A stretch of 64,000 nt of DNA, from assembly GCF_020497125.1 (NCBI RefSeq), contig NC_059077.1, forward strand, positions 34,547,340 through 34,611,339. The letters are read 5' to 3'. The DNA comes from Mauremys mutica. Its lineage: Eukaryota; Chordata; Testudines; Geoemydidae. Positions 46,842-59,332 of this stretch are shown in pieces. How positions within the stretch are numbered: position 1 is the stretch's first letter; each line of letters begins with the position of its first letter. Both the position numbers and the translations under genes were made by a program. The notes below the pieces were generated by a model. The model was not told the DNA's origin and searched no databases. It worked only from the letters and a program-made list of their open reading frames with translations.

Positions 46842-46920
46842 TCTGTTGGTGAAAGACAAGCTTTCACCCTGTCTGTTGGTGAAAAGCAAGCTTTCACCCT
46901 GTCTGTGGGTGAAAGGCAAG
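46831..46920. repeat. Three tandem 30 bp units spanning a hAT end, its duplication and flank
   Basis: Units 46831-46860, 46861-46890 and 46891-46920 each read CTTTCACCCTGTCTGT-GGT then GAAA--CAAG, differing at 2-3 positions. The unit contains the last 11 bp of the hAT, the 8 bp target duplication and 11 bp of the host repeat, so the triplication came after the insertion. CTTTCA at each unit start also follows the last unit. Confidence 0.92.
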
Positions 46921-46960
46921 CTTTCAAGCTACATACACCCGAAGAAGAGCTCTCTGTAGC

Positions 46961-47990
46961 ATAAAAGCATTTTGCAGAGGTGTATGGGGAAACTTTTACA
47001 TCCATGTCTACATTTGAGTCTTATCGCTAACGTGTCCTTTAGCCATTTGCATTGAACCATCAGTTCACAAGGTCCTACCTCATTTGGAAGGGGCTTTGGG
47101 AAATGCTAGTGCTTCAATATTGCATGAAGCGCTAGCAGAGTGAGTATTCAAAAACCTGTCCTGTTTTCAGATCAGTGGGCAGTACAGCACTCAGAGAGAC
47201 TGCTTAACTAATGGTTCCCAGTTATATTCATTGATGAACACAGTGTGATAAGCATGGTAGAGAGAAAACTTTCAACTTTGGAAACTGAATGGTGTAAAGT
47301 GTACACATTTTTATGAACTATTGCCATGCAAGGCAGCATTTGTTTCTTGTTCTTGGTGGCCTTGGGCTAATGTTCAATAATTTTAATAAACTTTTTCTTT
47401 TATTAAAAGATTTGGGTTACTAATATCTACTGGAGGCCCAAGAGGAGCTGTGGCCAAATGCTTGCAATTTATAGGGCAACAGTCCTCTTTAAATGTAAAC
47501 ATTTGTTTCACTCACTGTTTGCCAAGGGGCAGATTAGGGAATTTTTGTGATTCTTATTTACTGAAAGAATGACTTGGAAAATAATTCAAACTGCAGAAGA
47601 TTGTTCCCAAGTGTACTACCACTGTAGCTTAGGTACTGTATACCATTCGGCAAATCTGTACCCTCAGAGAAGAGAGTTTGCTTTGCCTTCATCTCAAATA
47701 AACTTTCTAGGCTGGAAGGCCTTTGAGTTGAGGAATAAAAACAGAAGGCAATTCTAGAGAACTTAGTCCCCTCCCTCTTCCTCACACAAAGACATGGGTG
47801 AGAGGGAGAGGCGATATCAATGATGTGCTAAACAGGGTGTATTTTCTCAAGAATGGAAATAATGTCCTCTTGCTTTAGATGAGGAGTGTGTGTACATGTG
47901 GAAAATTGTGTTTGGGAGCTGAGTGGATGTAGAGGTGATGTTATGTAGAGGCAATCCACTGAAGGAAAATAATGGCAGCCAGATGGAGAT
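46961..47990. other. No gene recognised
   Basis: No supported gene or named repeat. Confidence 0.5.
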
Positions 47991-47994
47991 ATCC

Positions 47995-48157
47995 TATCTC
48001 CTAGAACTGGAAGGGACCTTGAAAGGTCATCGAGTCCAGCCCCCTGCCTTCACTAGCAGGACCAAGTACTGATTTTGCCCTAGATCCCTAAGTGGCCCCC
48101 TCAAAGATTGAACTCACAATCCTGGGTTTAGCAGGCCAATGCTCAAACCACTGAGCT
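47995..48157 (-). mobile_element. tRNA-derived SINE, turtle Cry1 type
   Basis: On the minus strand the element begins TAGCTCAGTGGTTTGAGC, a pol III A box. Next come GGCCTGCTAAACCCAGG and GAGTTCAATCTTTGAG, a degenerate B box. It ends AGGTCCCTTCCAGTTCTAGG, the CR1-like tail of this SINE. The A box lies at about 48140-48157 and the B box at about 48104-48115. It is the best single pointer to a turtle genome. Confidence 0.88.
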
Positions 48158-48159
48158 AA

Positions 48160-51100
48160 GTCAGGTTGGACAGGAAGAGATGTCTGAGGCTGAATTATTC
48201 ATTGAGAAACAAGTACTGGAACAGTTGTAGCAAAAGGGGCTCAAGCAATGTTTTCACTTTCATAACAGACACGGCAAGCCCAGAGGTACCAGAGCTACGA
48301 ACTGCCAAGCCTAGAGGTGCCGGGGCTCAGCCCTGGCACAAAGTAAGCACTGGACTTGATAGAAACATGATTTTTAAAATAGACTTTCATCCCATCTTAT
48401 TGTGACTCTAAGAATCCTTGCAACAAATGGAACACAATGTTTTTGAAACTAAAAAGTGTTATTTCATTCCCTTAGGTATATACTTCCAGCAGTAAAAGAG
48501 AGATGCCCACAGCTCTGGTACAAAGTCACTATCTCACTTCTATAGTGTGGTGTGAAATTGGCTAGAGAGTCAATGTTTGCACAGTTTGAAGGTGTAAAGT
48601 GTTCTATATGTGCTAAGGGTCACATTCTGCCCTCAGGAACTATTCACGAAGCCCCATTGAAATCAAAGGTGCAGTGGGGGTGTAAGTGAGGGTAGAATTG
48701 AGCCCTAATTATTGTGCTTATGCTTTGGATTTTTTCTTCCTTTAGTGTCTTCTCCCCCGGTTCATCATAGCAATTGTATAAGTAGTGTGAGAAAACAATG
48801 ACGCTAACTCTTTGAGGGCTGCTCTCCCTACCTCTTAGAATAAAGTGTGAATAATTGGGATCAACCCAATGGAATTCTATTGTGTTTGACTTTTGAGAGG
48901 GCAGCCTTTTTCTAGCATTAAAGTCAGTCATACTCACTGCAGTTGTCCTTGGCATTCATTTTTGAATGCGGATGCCTTCATATTGAAAAAAGGTTATCTG
49001 AAGAGGGATTCTAGGGGGCATTCATCCTGGCAGTGCATTCATTGGAGCCGCGCTGCCAAGGAATTATGGCTACAGAGGACCCCTACCAAGTGTGGAGGCA
49101 CACTGGGTCTTGCGCCTTTAGTGGATCCCTTGAGTTCCAATAGTTATGGGGATCTTTCTGCAGAAGGGGCAAGGTCCCCACCTTGTTAGGACCCTGGATT
49201 TGAGAGGATAAAATGCAAGGGAAAATATCCAAGTCTTTCCTCCAGTCTTCAGAAAACACAATTTCCCCTCCTAAATGCCAGCCTACCAACACACCACTCA
49301 ATGTTAGACATGTTTGACAAAGAACAACACTAGTCCTTCAGCAAGGCTCCCTTCAGAAGACCATCTTCCACCCAGGACCAACAGGAACCACTATTTCCAC
49401 AACACAAATGTTTATTTCTCCCCAATATCATGCCTGACACCCCAGTGATGCCACCAGTTCTTTAGAGAATGATGCACGGAGCTGATGACACAAACTTTGA
49501 GCCCTATGTGGCTGTACAAAATCCTGGCCCTGGACAATGCAAACAGACCCTCTACCACTATTCATATTTGCTATAGACATGATAGGATGAAGTCTATGCC
49601 CTTTGTTACTTTAGTTTTTGCTGGTTCTTTGTCAGTGCCAAGCCCTTTATAAGCTGGGAGAGTCCCCTTATGCACAGCCAATACTGGGTGTATGCTGCTT
49701 CACCTATTGTCTAGGAGCCAGCATTTCATCACTTTGGCACACTGTGGTAGCACATAGCGTAACTGTCAGGAACACTGCTGAAATCATGCAACAGCAAGAG
49801 CTTGTCAAAAATGCAAATTACACCTATTTTCAGGTGGTGCACTTCCATAGTTCACATACTCATTTACCCGGCTGAAAAATGTTGGTGAACCAGCATGATG
49901 AGACTAGTATAAGTGCCTGCTTACTGTAACTTTCACAGTTGGGAACAGCTAACTGATCTCACACAATGAGTTGCTCAAACCTGGGAGGGAAAACTCAACA
50001 CCTAGCCCTACATTTTTAGAGTTGCAAGGTTTTAGCTACACGGCCTCCATTAATTGTGTTGGAGTGGCTCATTCCTATGGATTTCTAAAAATATAGAAGG
50101 TAGTTATAAAGCAAATTGGCAGAGGAGAGACTGTTCTGCTGATTCATGTTAGACACCAGACCAGGCCAGTCATATTAGCTGCAGTCCATAATATGAAAGG
50201 ATTGCCATGTCCCTCTCTGGAGAAAAGGAGCAGGGAGTGAGACAAGAGGTCAGGCAGGGGAGACTCCTCAAAACTGCCGGCTCTGGAAGGAGCTCAGACT
50301 ATAATTGGTTTGACTATTCTTTAAATTCAGAATGAAATAAACCCCAGAAAGGGGTTCACTTGGCGTGCGTGTGTGTGTGTGTTGAGTCCAATGAGATGGG
50401 GACTCTGCCTGTTCACAAGGCTGAAATTAATAGCTATATTTCAAAGATTTTTTTTCTTCATTTCAGTAAAGACAGTTTGTAGGTTAAATAATATAAAAAT
50501 CAGAATTCCCAGATTGTGGGAAATTGGCATTTTTGAATTTGTTTTCCTTCTGATTTGAATAAAAAACAATTTTCCTGCCAACTAGAATTTCCATGATATT
50601 TTGATTTTTTTTAAACATGTGCTTTTGAATTTTGAAGTTTCACTTCTAATTTTATTTTTATATTTTTAGTGACGTAGTTGAAATATTCTATTTTTAAAAT
50701 TAAAGGTAGTGCTAATTCAGATGTTTCAATCAGTACTAAAAAGCAGCTGTCCTTAATTATTTGAAAAAAAAAATCAAAATAAGCTATACTATATCAGAAG
50801 TACCCCATTATGCACCACTATTACTACATCATGAAATATTGTGAAGATAGTATAAAATGAGAAAACCCATAACATTCAAAATTCTAAGTTTTCCAAAATG
50901 AGTTTTGTTTCAAAATCTTTTTTCCATGGAAATATTAATCAATTGACACATTTTTTGGAATTTTTAATTTTGAGAAAACTAATATTTCATCCCCCTCCCC
51001 CCCAAAAAGGAAGCATTTAAACAAATTATAACATTCCCTTGGGTGTTTTCAACCCAAACACTGAAGCAAGGGACTTGTTTACATGAGCACAGATTTGCTC

Positions 51101-52365
51101 ATGCATATATGAACTTGGCTCTCAGAAGTAGAAACATTTTCCCATCCGATGAGATTTTGATATTTCAAAAAAATTTCCTATCCTGAACTGCAATGAAAAG
51201 TCCATCTTGAATTTTCATGAGGAAAAAAAGCGCCACACACACAATTCAGGTCAGTTGATTTCGGCCTTTTTAAATTTAACTTTTTTTAGTATAAGGTATC
51301 TACAATTTGGAAAAGTAATTTTGAACCAAAAAGAGAACTTTATATCAGATTTGTTGAAGTGAGACATTGTGACAATTGCATAGCTTTTCGTTTTAATTTG
51401 GAGATATGTCAAAACCAACCATTTCCCACAAAAACTTTGGTTTCAGTGAATCAGCATTTTCTCATTAAACACTTTATCAATCAGAAAATTCCCAACTAGC
51501 GCTAGATAGAAGTGCTCCCTTACTGCTGGAGGTGAGCATCTCAGACATTCAGTCAGTGGCTCACCACAGGAGAGGGAACCCTTGGACAAAGTGCCATTGA
51601 GTCAGTGTTTTACGGCATAAGAATGTTAAGGAGGTGTTACCCAGCCAGTTCCTCCTTTTTCCCTGGAGAAATGAGAAGGAGTGACTGCCCATCCCAGCCC
51701 TCCCAGACACGGGGGAGAAGAGGATTACTGCTGGATTTCCTTCTCTCTTTCACAAGACCTCAGTCTCTCACAAGGTTTCTAGGAAGCCACCCCAAAACTT
51801 AATTTTACATCTCTGAAAATATGTCTGATAATTTCCCTAGAGTAGTATTAAAGCAAATCTACATAATGAATAGAATAAATAGCATTTTATTATCATAAAT
51901 AATGGAGCCTATGGATTTTGCTCATCATATAGAGTGGTTTTCAATTTTCCCAGAATGGAATTACATGAGTCAGCCTATTGAACATACATAATGAAGCAAT
52001 GTAGATTTATACAAAGATGAGCATGAGATTAGTTTTTATGTGCCATTGAAAACATACACACAGTTCATGCAGTTTCCTCCATACATTATTTAAAACAAAA
52101 CACACTGGCATTCTAAAGTGTGATGATTGAATGGCTATATTTCTGACTAGCATTAATAAGGAAATGTAAGAGGAATTTCATCTTAAAGAGATTAGAGTTA
52201 AGTTGCAGGCTACTACCATTTTGTAGGTACGCAAGGTCAAATTCTGTCCTTGGATATGTGCACACAATTATCAGTGACAGCAATAGAGTAAATGGACTAC
52301 TAGCTGGCTAACTCATAGGTCTCAAATGTAATTGTAAATGCAGAATTATTATTGAATGGTTTCCA
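48160..52365. other. No gene recognised; one short palindromic repeat
   Basis: About 4.2 kb without supported genes. At 48608-48705 a short repeat opens GTCACATTCTGCCCTC and closes GAGGGTAGAATTGAGCCC. A (GT)n run lies at about 50365-50382. The rest, especially 50420-51500, is AT-rich. Confidence 0.5.
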
Positions 52366-52369
52366 GTGG

Positions 52370-53335
52370 GGTCCTATGGGGATTGGTTGTTGGCTCTATG
52401 CTGTTTCATATTTTTATCAATCATCTGGAAGAAAAAATAAAATTATCATTGATAAAGTTTGCAGATGACACAAAATTGGGGGAATGGTAAATAATGAGGA
52501 AGACAGGACGCTGATACATGTGGATCACTTGGTAAATTCAGTGCAAGCAAACAGTATGGCTAAATGTAAACGTATATGTCTAGGAACAAAGAGCATAGAG
52601 CATAAGTACAGAATGGGGGACCCTATCTTGGGAAGCAATGACTCTGAAAAAGATATGCAAATGTTGGTGGATAATCATCTGAACATGAGCGCCCAATGAT
52701 GCTGTGGCCAAAATTGCTAATGTGATCCATAGAGGTATAAACAGGGCTATCTTGAGTAGGTGTACAGAGTTTATTTTATCCCTGTCTTTGGCATTGTTGT
52801 GATTACTGCTGGATATACAGTCCAGTTCTGGTGCCCACAGTTCAAGAAGGATGTTGATAAATTGGAGAGGGTTTGGAGAGAAGCTATGAGAATGATTAAA
52901 GGATTGGAAAACATGCCTTATAATGATAGGTTCAAGGAGTTCAAGCTATTTAGTTTAACAAAGAGTAGGTTTAGAGGTGACTTGATTGCAGTCTGAAAGT
53001 GTCTACATGGGGAGCAAATGTTTGATAATAGGCTCTTCAGTCTTGCAAAGAAAGGTATAACATGCTCCAGTAGCTTCAGTGAAGTTGAAACTAGTCAAAT
53101 TTAGACTGGAAATGTGGTTAAATTTTTAACAGTATGGGCAATTAACCATTGGAACAATTTACCAAGGTTCTTGGTGGATTTTCCATCTTTGGCAATTTTA
53201 AAATCAAGATTGCATGTTTTTTCTAAAAGGCTCTAGAAATTATTTTGGGGAAGTTCTATGGCTTGTGTTATATATAGGAGGTCAGTCTAGATGATTACAA
53301 GAGTCCCTTCTGACCTTGGAATCTGTGAATTTATC
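52370..53335 (+). pseudogene. CR1 LINE reverse transcriptase remnant with complete 3' end
   Basis: The frame contains KFADDTKL near 52460. It then decays through TVQFWCPQFKKDVDKLERVW and EAMRMIKGLENMPYNDRF (52816-52940) and closes with a standard CR1 tail (GGTCAGTCTAGATGATTACA, CCCTTCTGACCTTGGAATCT). Several stops and frame shifts are present. It is older than the copy at 42619. Confidence 0.85.
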
Positions 53336-55192
53336 AAATACCCAGTTTGGGTATTTCTCGCATTTTTCTTTAGAACAATTTGATCTAGTTAAGATGTGCA
53401 TAAAAGTATTGGTGTATGGATAAAATGAAGAAAAAGAAAAAGTGCAGGTTGAAGTTCAATAAATGAAATGTGGTTTGAAGGTATCTATGTGGTTTGAAGG
53501 TAACAATGGATATAGTTTCATTTGGATGGATGTTGCTTTCCCTATCAAATTCTTAATGTTACAATTCTGACTATGGGAAATATTAATGCTGATTCTTCAT
53601 TAATACACGCTGTCATAGCCCAATAAAAATGAGAGAAGGAAAAGACCAAAATTATGATGTCATCCACTCCATCCAGTGGTGGACTGCTTCCTACAGTGTA
53701 CTGGCTAATGCTTTGTCCAGTGTATTTAAAAATTCAAGGGATGGCATTTCTACAGCTTTCCTTGTGCGGAGGAGGGGGACCATTCTAGTTTACAAGCTCT
53801 CATTTTCAGGAAGACTTTTTGATATTTAGGTCCACATTTCCCTTTTTGAGATGAAGGTATATTATAACTGGAGTTTGTCATGTTTGGACCATGTCAAAAC
53901 ATTGGTTCTGTCCCGATTTCCAGCAATATTCATTGGAATAACGTGTTCCGTAGTGCTTACTGTTGACTGAATTAAATCCTGGCCCCCTGCAGCGCAGCTC
54001 TGGTCTGTTAGTGAAATGATGTTGCAGATTTTGATCTGTATTTGGTTATGGCTTAAATATGAATACAAATTAATTGAGACCTTTTCATGAACCTTCCCTT
54101 CTCTTGTTAAACCTACTTGCATATATGAGAGTCTTGTACAAAGGTCCTTCCCCATTTTTTTCACCCTGAAGGCTTCTCTAATAAAACCTCAGAAGATGTC
54201 TTGACAAGTTCTCATTGAAGTTTTTGTCTTGAGTTTCCAAATGATGGTGACAGCACAATTTTATAGCTTCTTGGGAATTTGGCGAAAGCACATGTGTACA
54301 AAACGAGTGTTCTCTAGTTAAAAAATGTAGATACTTGGTACAGATGAAGTATTTTTTTCCTTTCAGTGATAGATGAGCTGAACTACCTATGAGAGGAAGC
54401 TGGAGTCTCTGGGTAGAAAAAAGATACCAGGTTGCAAATGACACATGGATTTTAATCCCTCAGCCCTTGAAAAAATTAAGGCTTTTCACCAAAGTTCTCT
54501 TCACTATGAGTTATTTCTATAGGGCCTTTCATTCCCAGGCTCTTTAGATTACACACACACTCACACACACACACACATGCATATACAGTTCATACATTTT
54601 TAAGATCAGAAGGGACCATTATCATCTAGTCTGATGCCTGAATAGCAGCAGGAAATTTTAGCACCCACTGAAGCTGGCATCAGTCATTTGACTTCAGTAG
54701 AGTTGCAGCCAATCACACCCCATTTGAATCTGGGCTGAAACTTGGTTTCTCTGCAGGACACAGGATGAGCAAGCATTAGGATCTCCCTTAATCTCTTTCT
54801 TTGCCCTGTACCTCTTTCACCCACAGCGGTGGTAAAATACATGTCTGATGTTTTGCTCTTTTTATTCTGTGCATGCCCATTCATTTCTCTGTTTCAATAG
54901 AGCATCATATTACCTCAGATTACAAGAAGGAACTATTCAGTTGGCCAATTTTTAAGATCTACTGAATACAATTCTGATTAGTTCACACGGTGTTAATATC
55001 GGGTGCATTTACCTTTAGGACAATTATTACTAGCAGATATTTCTCACTCCCTTTTCTGTAGAAGCTCAGAGTTGCAACATAAACTGCAAAACACATTCCT
55101 TTGTTGTTTCCAAACTCCTGGGGCCCCATCCTCAGTGGGTGTAAATCAGCATAGCTCCACTGAAATCTGCATAGGAACAGACATTCTGCTGG
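53336..55192. other. No gene recognised; CR1 scrap and CA repeat
   Basis: Holds a (CA)n run at about 54551-54576 and a minus CR1 tail fragment at about 54598-54660 (AAGATCAGAAGGGACCATTA, ATCTAGTCTGATGCC). No supported gene. Confidence 0.5.
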
Positions 55193-55194
55193 TA

Positions 55195-55311
55195 GGGTGA
55201 CCAGACAGCAAATGTGAAAAATAGGGACGGGGGTGGGGTAATAGGAGCCTATATAAGAAAAAGACTCCAAAATCAGGACTGTCCCTATAAAATTGGGACA
55301 TCTGGTCACCC
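55195..55311. mobile_element. 117 bp MITE with GGGTGACCAGA ends
   Basis: Ends are GGGTGACCAGAC and ATCTGGTCACCC, between TA dinucleotides (55193-55194 and 55312-55313). Inside, AATAGGGACGGGGG and GGACTGTCCCTATAAAATTG also pair partly. It shares ends and internal phrases with the larger element at 57395. Confidence 0.87.
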
Positions 55312-55313
55312 TA

Positions 55314-57392
55314 TCAGCTGGTGTACACTGGCATAGCTCTAGTGCTCAGGTCACTGACATTTTTCTAGGGAGCTCAAACAAACAAGGCTCACTCTTTTTC
55401 TATTTAAGGTTTCTGATGCAGTTTCTTTAAGCCACCTAAATAATACCTGTGACCATCCATCTAACATTTCACAAAGAGTTCCAAATCAGTTTCCATTGCT
55501 CTGCCTGTCTTTTCTGCAGTAGCGACTAACCACTTTACATGACCTATATGTGAAATATAAGATCGAAGTTTTGGTTTCATCAGACAAAAGATACAGGAAA
55601 TAGGATATTGCTTAAACATGCTCTGGAGTTACTTACGGCTTAACTATATTCATCTCTGCATGTGTGCACTATAAGGGAAGAGGGTATAGGGAGCTCCATT
55701 GTCCAAAATGCAGATTTAATTTTGGCACTTGGGAGCACAAGGGGCTAGTTGTTTTTACTAGCAGAGCAAGTCACTTTCGATGGGTGTGTTTAAGTGGATT
55801 GAGGGACAGGACATGCTCCCTCCCCTACCCTGGTGCATGAGCAAAGCAGCCCTTGGGGAAGCATACAGGACATCTTTCTTAAAGGTGTAACAAGAGTTGC
55901 TCCTCACTTTGTTTTGGAGATACTACACAGTGCACCTGAATCTGCCTATTGCTTGTTTGTCAGACACGTTCAGTAGAATATATAGAAGTGTCTTCACAGT
56001 CTGAGATTTAGCACACTGGTACTATGGGCCTCAGAAGGCCTGGACCAAACATCAGGTAATTGACATGGCACAGGGCAGTGGGGTAATCTCACATATATAA
56101 TTAACATGAATGTATAAAAATAAAGGCAAGTACTTCCAAGTTCCTTAATTCCTCAGGGTAACTATGGAAAAATTAAGTGGATTTAATGGACTGAAAATAT
56201 CCCAAGCTGCAGGTTGTGAACTTCTGAAAGTCCTTACCAAAACTTCTTTTCAACAGTAGTCTTCTAACAAAATGTTGCATCCTGCATATGAGTAGGTGAA
56301 ATGGAAGGTCAGCAAAAGCACAGGGCAGAGTTAAGGCTGTTAGGTTACCTTAAATGTGCACTGCTATGCGTTCTAATGTTGTTGGGGTTTTTTTTTGTTT
56401 CTGTTTTGTTGTTGTTTTTTGTAAAGTGTAATGTTCACTTTGATTTTCTTTTGTTTGTTTTTTGAGAGAGCAAACATTTCTTTTAGAGGTGGTTTTTTTG
56501 AGGGTTTGTATTTTGTTTTTTAAGCAATTGATAGTTATTTATGACCTAAATTCCATCTGAATAACTTTTTAAATCTGAGGATAGTAATTAACCCTTTTTC
56601 TCAGTACATAGATTCCCACTCACAGGATGCTAATGGCAAGTCCCCAACCAGATCTCCTTTTTGACAGAAGAAAGTAGCTCCACTGTTGACTCAAGCCATG
56701 TATTTGGTAATTGTGCTGTGATATTCCTTTCCCTTTTGATATTGTTAAATAATGTGATAGTTATCAGAACAGCATACTGTCAAATGGTGGTGAGTAAATA
56801 ACACATTTACCTTTGTTTATTCATAATCAAAGTGAGAAATCACACTTAAGGCTACGTCCTATAACAGAGGACTGATTTCATTTCCATAATAGGTTTTTTT
56901 TCTTTTCCTGAGCAAGAGCATGCAGGGGCATGATGCGAGGGCAGATAAAATGTTGCCTTGCCTCTGCATATAGGATATGCAAAGCCTACAGCATTCCTCT
57001 ATCAGTTCAGAATTTCTGAGGCTTGTCAAGGCTCTGGAGGAATTTTTAATAAATGTTTCTCTTTTGAAGTGGACTTCTGAGGTAAAATATGGGATTGCAA
57101 ATTGTTCTGCTCTCAGAAAATGGAAGTTATTTAATATTCCTTGTTTATCAGTCTCCCTCTTCTGTCATGTGCGTCACAAGTTGATATCTAGTTTGTCAAC
57201 CATCTTTCTGCTATATCACTGAGGGTAGCAAAGCGTTACAGTCCACCCTCCAGTCTTCTGATTGTGCACTCCTCCACCATGTGTTTGAACATCTGAATCG
57301 CTGCCCTGCAGTCACACTGTGAAGATTGGACTAAGCTAAATTTCTGCATTGTGGCAGCCACTTTGGCCGTTCCAGGCAGCAGGCTGTTAACC
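55314..57392. other. No gene recognised
   Basis: T-rich runs near 56390-56530. No supported gene or named repeat. Confidence 0.5.
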
Positions 57393-57394
57393 TA

Positions 57395-58531
57395 GGGTGA
57401 CCAGATCACCCAGGTCAAATATCGGGACGCGGGGGGGGGGCAATGGGGGAAAAAATGGTGGCAGAGCAAAAAAAAAAAAATTCCCCACCCCCGATTCCTT
57501 CTCCCTCCGCAAGCGCTGGAGGGAAGCCCGGGAGACTCAGGGGAGCTCAGGGCCGGGGTGAGTGTGAGTCCGGCCTGGCCCCGAGCAGGCAGGACTCGGG
57601 CGCGGTACCTGTAGGGAGAGTAGGGAGTGGCCTGCGGGGCCAGGCGGCGGCGGCTGTTCTCCCCACCTGGGCAGCGGGACTTGAGAGCAGCCGCTGCTGC
57701 AGCTCCCACATCCGCGGGGGGTAGGAAGCGGCCGCTGGCCAAACTTGGCGGCTGCGGCTCTGGTGCCCATGAACCCCCCGACCCCGGGCCTGCTGCGGGG
57801 ACCCAGCGCGCACACACTGCGCGCCCAGCCCCTGGCCAGTCGCGTCTGGGCTGGCTGCCCAGCTGGTGCAATCCCATGGGCGGCCCTGGAGTGGGGGCAG
57901 CAGGCCCCAGCCCCCCCATCCTGCTTGGGTCGCACAGGGGAATGAACGGGGCTGGGCTGCCGATGCCTCCGCCACGGGATTGCACCAGCTGGGCAGCCAG
58001 CCCAGACGCGACTGGCCAGTGGCGGGGCGCAGTGTGCGCGCTGCTGGGTCCCCGCAGCAGGCCCGGGTTCAGGCCCGGGCGCCACGTGCTTGGCCGCTTC
58101 CTCCCCCCGCGGCAGTGGGAGCTGCAGCAGCGGTTGCCCCGTGTCCCGCTGCCCAAGTGGGGAGAACAGCCACCAACTGGCCCCGCAGGCCACCCCCTAA
58201 TCTCCATCCAGGCACCGCACCCGAGTCCTGCCTGCTCGGGGCCAGGCCGGACTCACACTCACCCCGGCCCCACGTTCCCCTGCGTCTCCTGGGCATGGCA
58301 TGCTTGGCAAGAGGCGGGGATTTGGGGAGGGAGCCGATGGGGGCGGGGATTTGGGGAGGGAGCCAATTGGGGAAGGAGGAGGCAGAGTCGGGGCGGGGAA
58401 GGGCGCGAGCCCTTCCAGGCTCCGGAGCCTTTGCTTGTTTGTCCAGTGTCCCAACCTAACATTGGTCGGGACACGGGACAAACAAGCAAATATCGGGACA
58501 GTCCCGATAAAATCGGGACGTCTGGTCACCC
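57395..58531. mobile_element. GC-rich foldback transposon with GGGTGACCAGA ends
   Basis: Termini GGGTGACCAGAT and GTCTGGTCACCC lie between TA dinucleotides (57393-57394, 58532-58533). The body is a large hairpin: about 57536-57876 pairs with about 57976-58290. The inner part, GGCCAGTCGCGTCTGGGCTG at about 57833 and CAGCCCAGACGCGACTGGCC at about 57998, is perfect, with a loop of about 100 bases. The right end carries GGGACAGTCCCGATAAAATC, as in the 117 bp MITE at 55195. The very long ORFs on both strands (up to 305 codons) come from palindromic GC-rich DNA with few stop codons and are not genes. Class: Tc1/mariner-like by its TA target, not proven. Confidence 0.82.
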
Positions 58532-59280
58532 TATGTTAACCTAATCCAGGATCTGTGTCCCAGACTATAAACAGGTAGATGGAAGTTAAGGACTGGGCTC
58601 ATGTTCTAAGTTGCCCACCAGTGAAAACATCACTAAATATACTTCATCTTGCAGCCTGTATTCTGCAATTCAGCATGCAGGGTAGCAACAGAATTGGGAC
58701 TATTAGCAATTATCTATGAATATCTATACCTGGTGCATGCAGAAAATGATTCTTGCCATTGGGCTGCTTCTTCACAATTTCCCATTAAGAAAATTATTGG
58801 AGTTGAAAAGATTGTGGCAATTTACAGATTTATGCCACTTGTTCTTCTTGGCATATTTTTCATGTGAATAATGTAACTTATAATTTCCGGATAGAAAGGC
58901 TTTTTTACATCAAGCAAGATAACTACAGGATAGAGTGTGTTGCAACTTAAGGCTGCATATCACAAGTTATCCCTCTGTTCATCTTTGAATAAGCTTCGGC
59001 TTTGTTTTGAAGAAATCTTTCTTTGAACACTAACAGCTAAAAGTAAAACAACAATGGATATTTCTTCCCAGCCACACCCTGGATAGGGCTTGCATTGTAT
59101 GACTTTGCCCAGGAAGAAAGGTCTTCAACACGGGTTTACTTACAGAGTGAATTGTTGAACAAAATACTTCTGTTCTGTCCTCGTTCACTGGATTTGGGGT
59201 GGGAGGGTTTGCTTTCTCTCTCTCAAAAAGACCTTATCTTTTGTGGATCAGAGATGAACTTGTGTTTCTGCTTGTTTTCC

Positions 59281-59332
59281 ACTAGAGTCCTCCACCAGAT
59301 CACATAACTAGAGTCCTCCACCAGATCACATA
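59281..59332. repeat. Perfect 26 bp tandem duplication
   Basis: ACTAGAGTCCTCCACCAGAT plus CACATA occurs twice with no difference, followed by ACTAG. With no divergence it is recent or an assembly artefact. Confidence 0.93.

Larger units (their letters stand above)
46325..46960 (-). repeat. Short interspersed repeat split by a hAT element
   Basis: The left part reads GTTGGTCCCAGGATCTTGGT, then AATATCC and GACAACATCTGTTGG. After the hAT it resumes with TGAAAGACAAGCTTTCA and AGCTACATACACCCGAAGAAG. It is the reverse of the repeat at 60700-60810 (CAACAGAAGTTGGTCC, GATATTACCTCC, CTGGGACCAACATGGC). The hAT and a later tandem triplication sit in its middle. Confidence 0.75.

Noticed and set aside
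46494..46919. 141-codon minus ORF with TNRQGES repeats
   Set aside because: The repeated residues are the tandem 30 bp units, and the frame crosses the hAT boundary, so it cannot be an old gene.
57395..58531. CpG island promoter of a host gene
   Set aside because: The GC-rich block coincides exactly with a TA-flanked foldback element, and no exon follows on either side.
57627..58544. 305-codon plus ORF and overlapping 271- and 218-codon minus ORFs
   Set aside because: They lie in the GC-rich foldback element, where stop codons are rare on every strand. They read alanine, proline and glycine-rich text without domains, and both arms of a palindrome cannot code independently.
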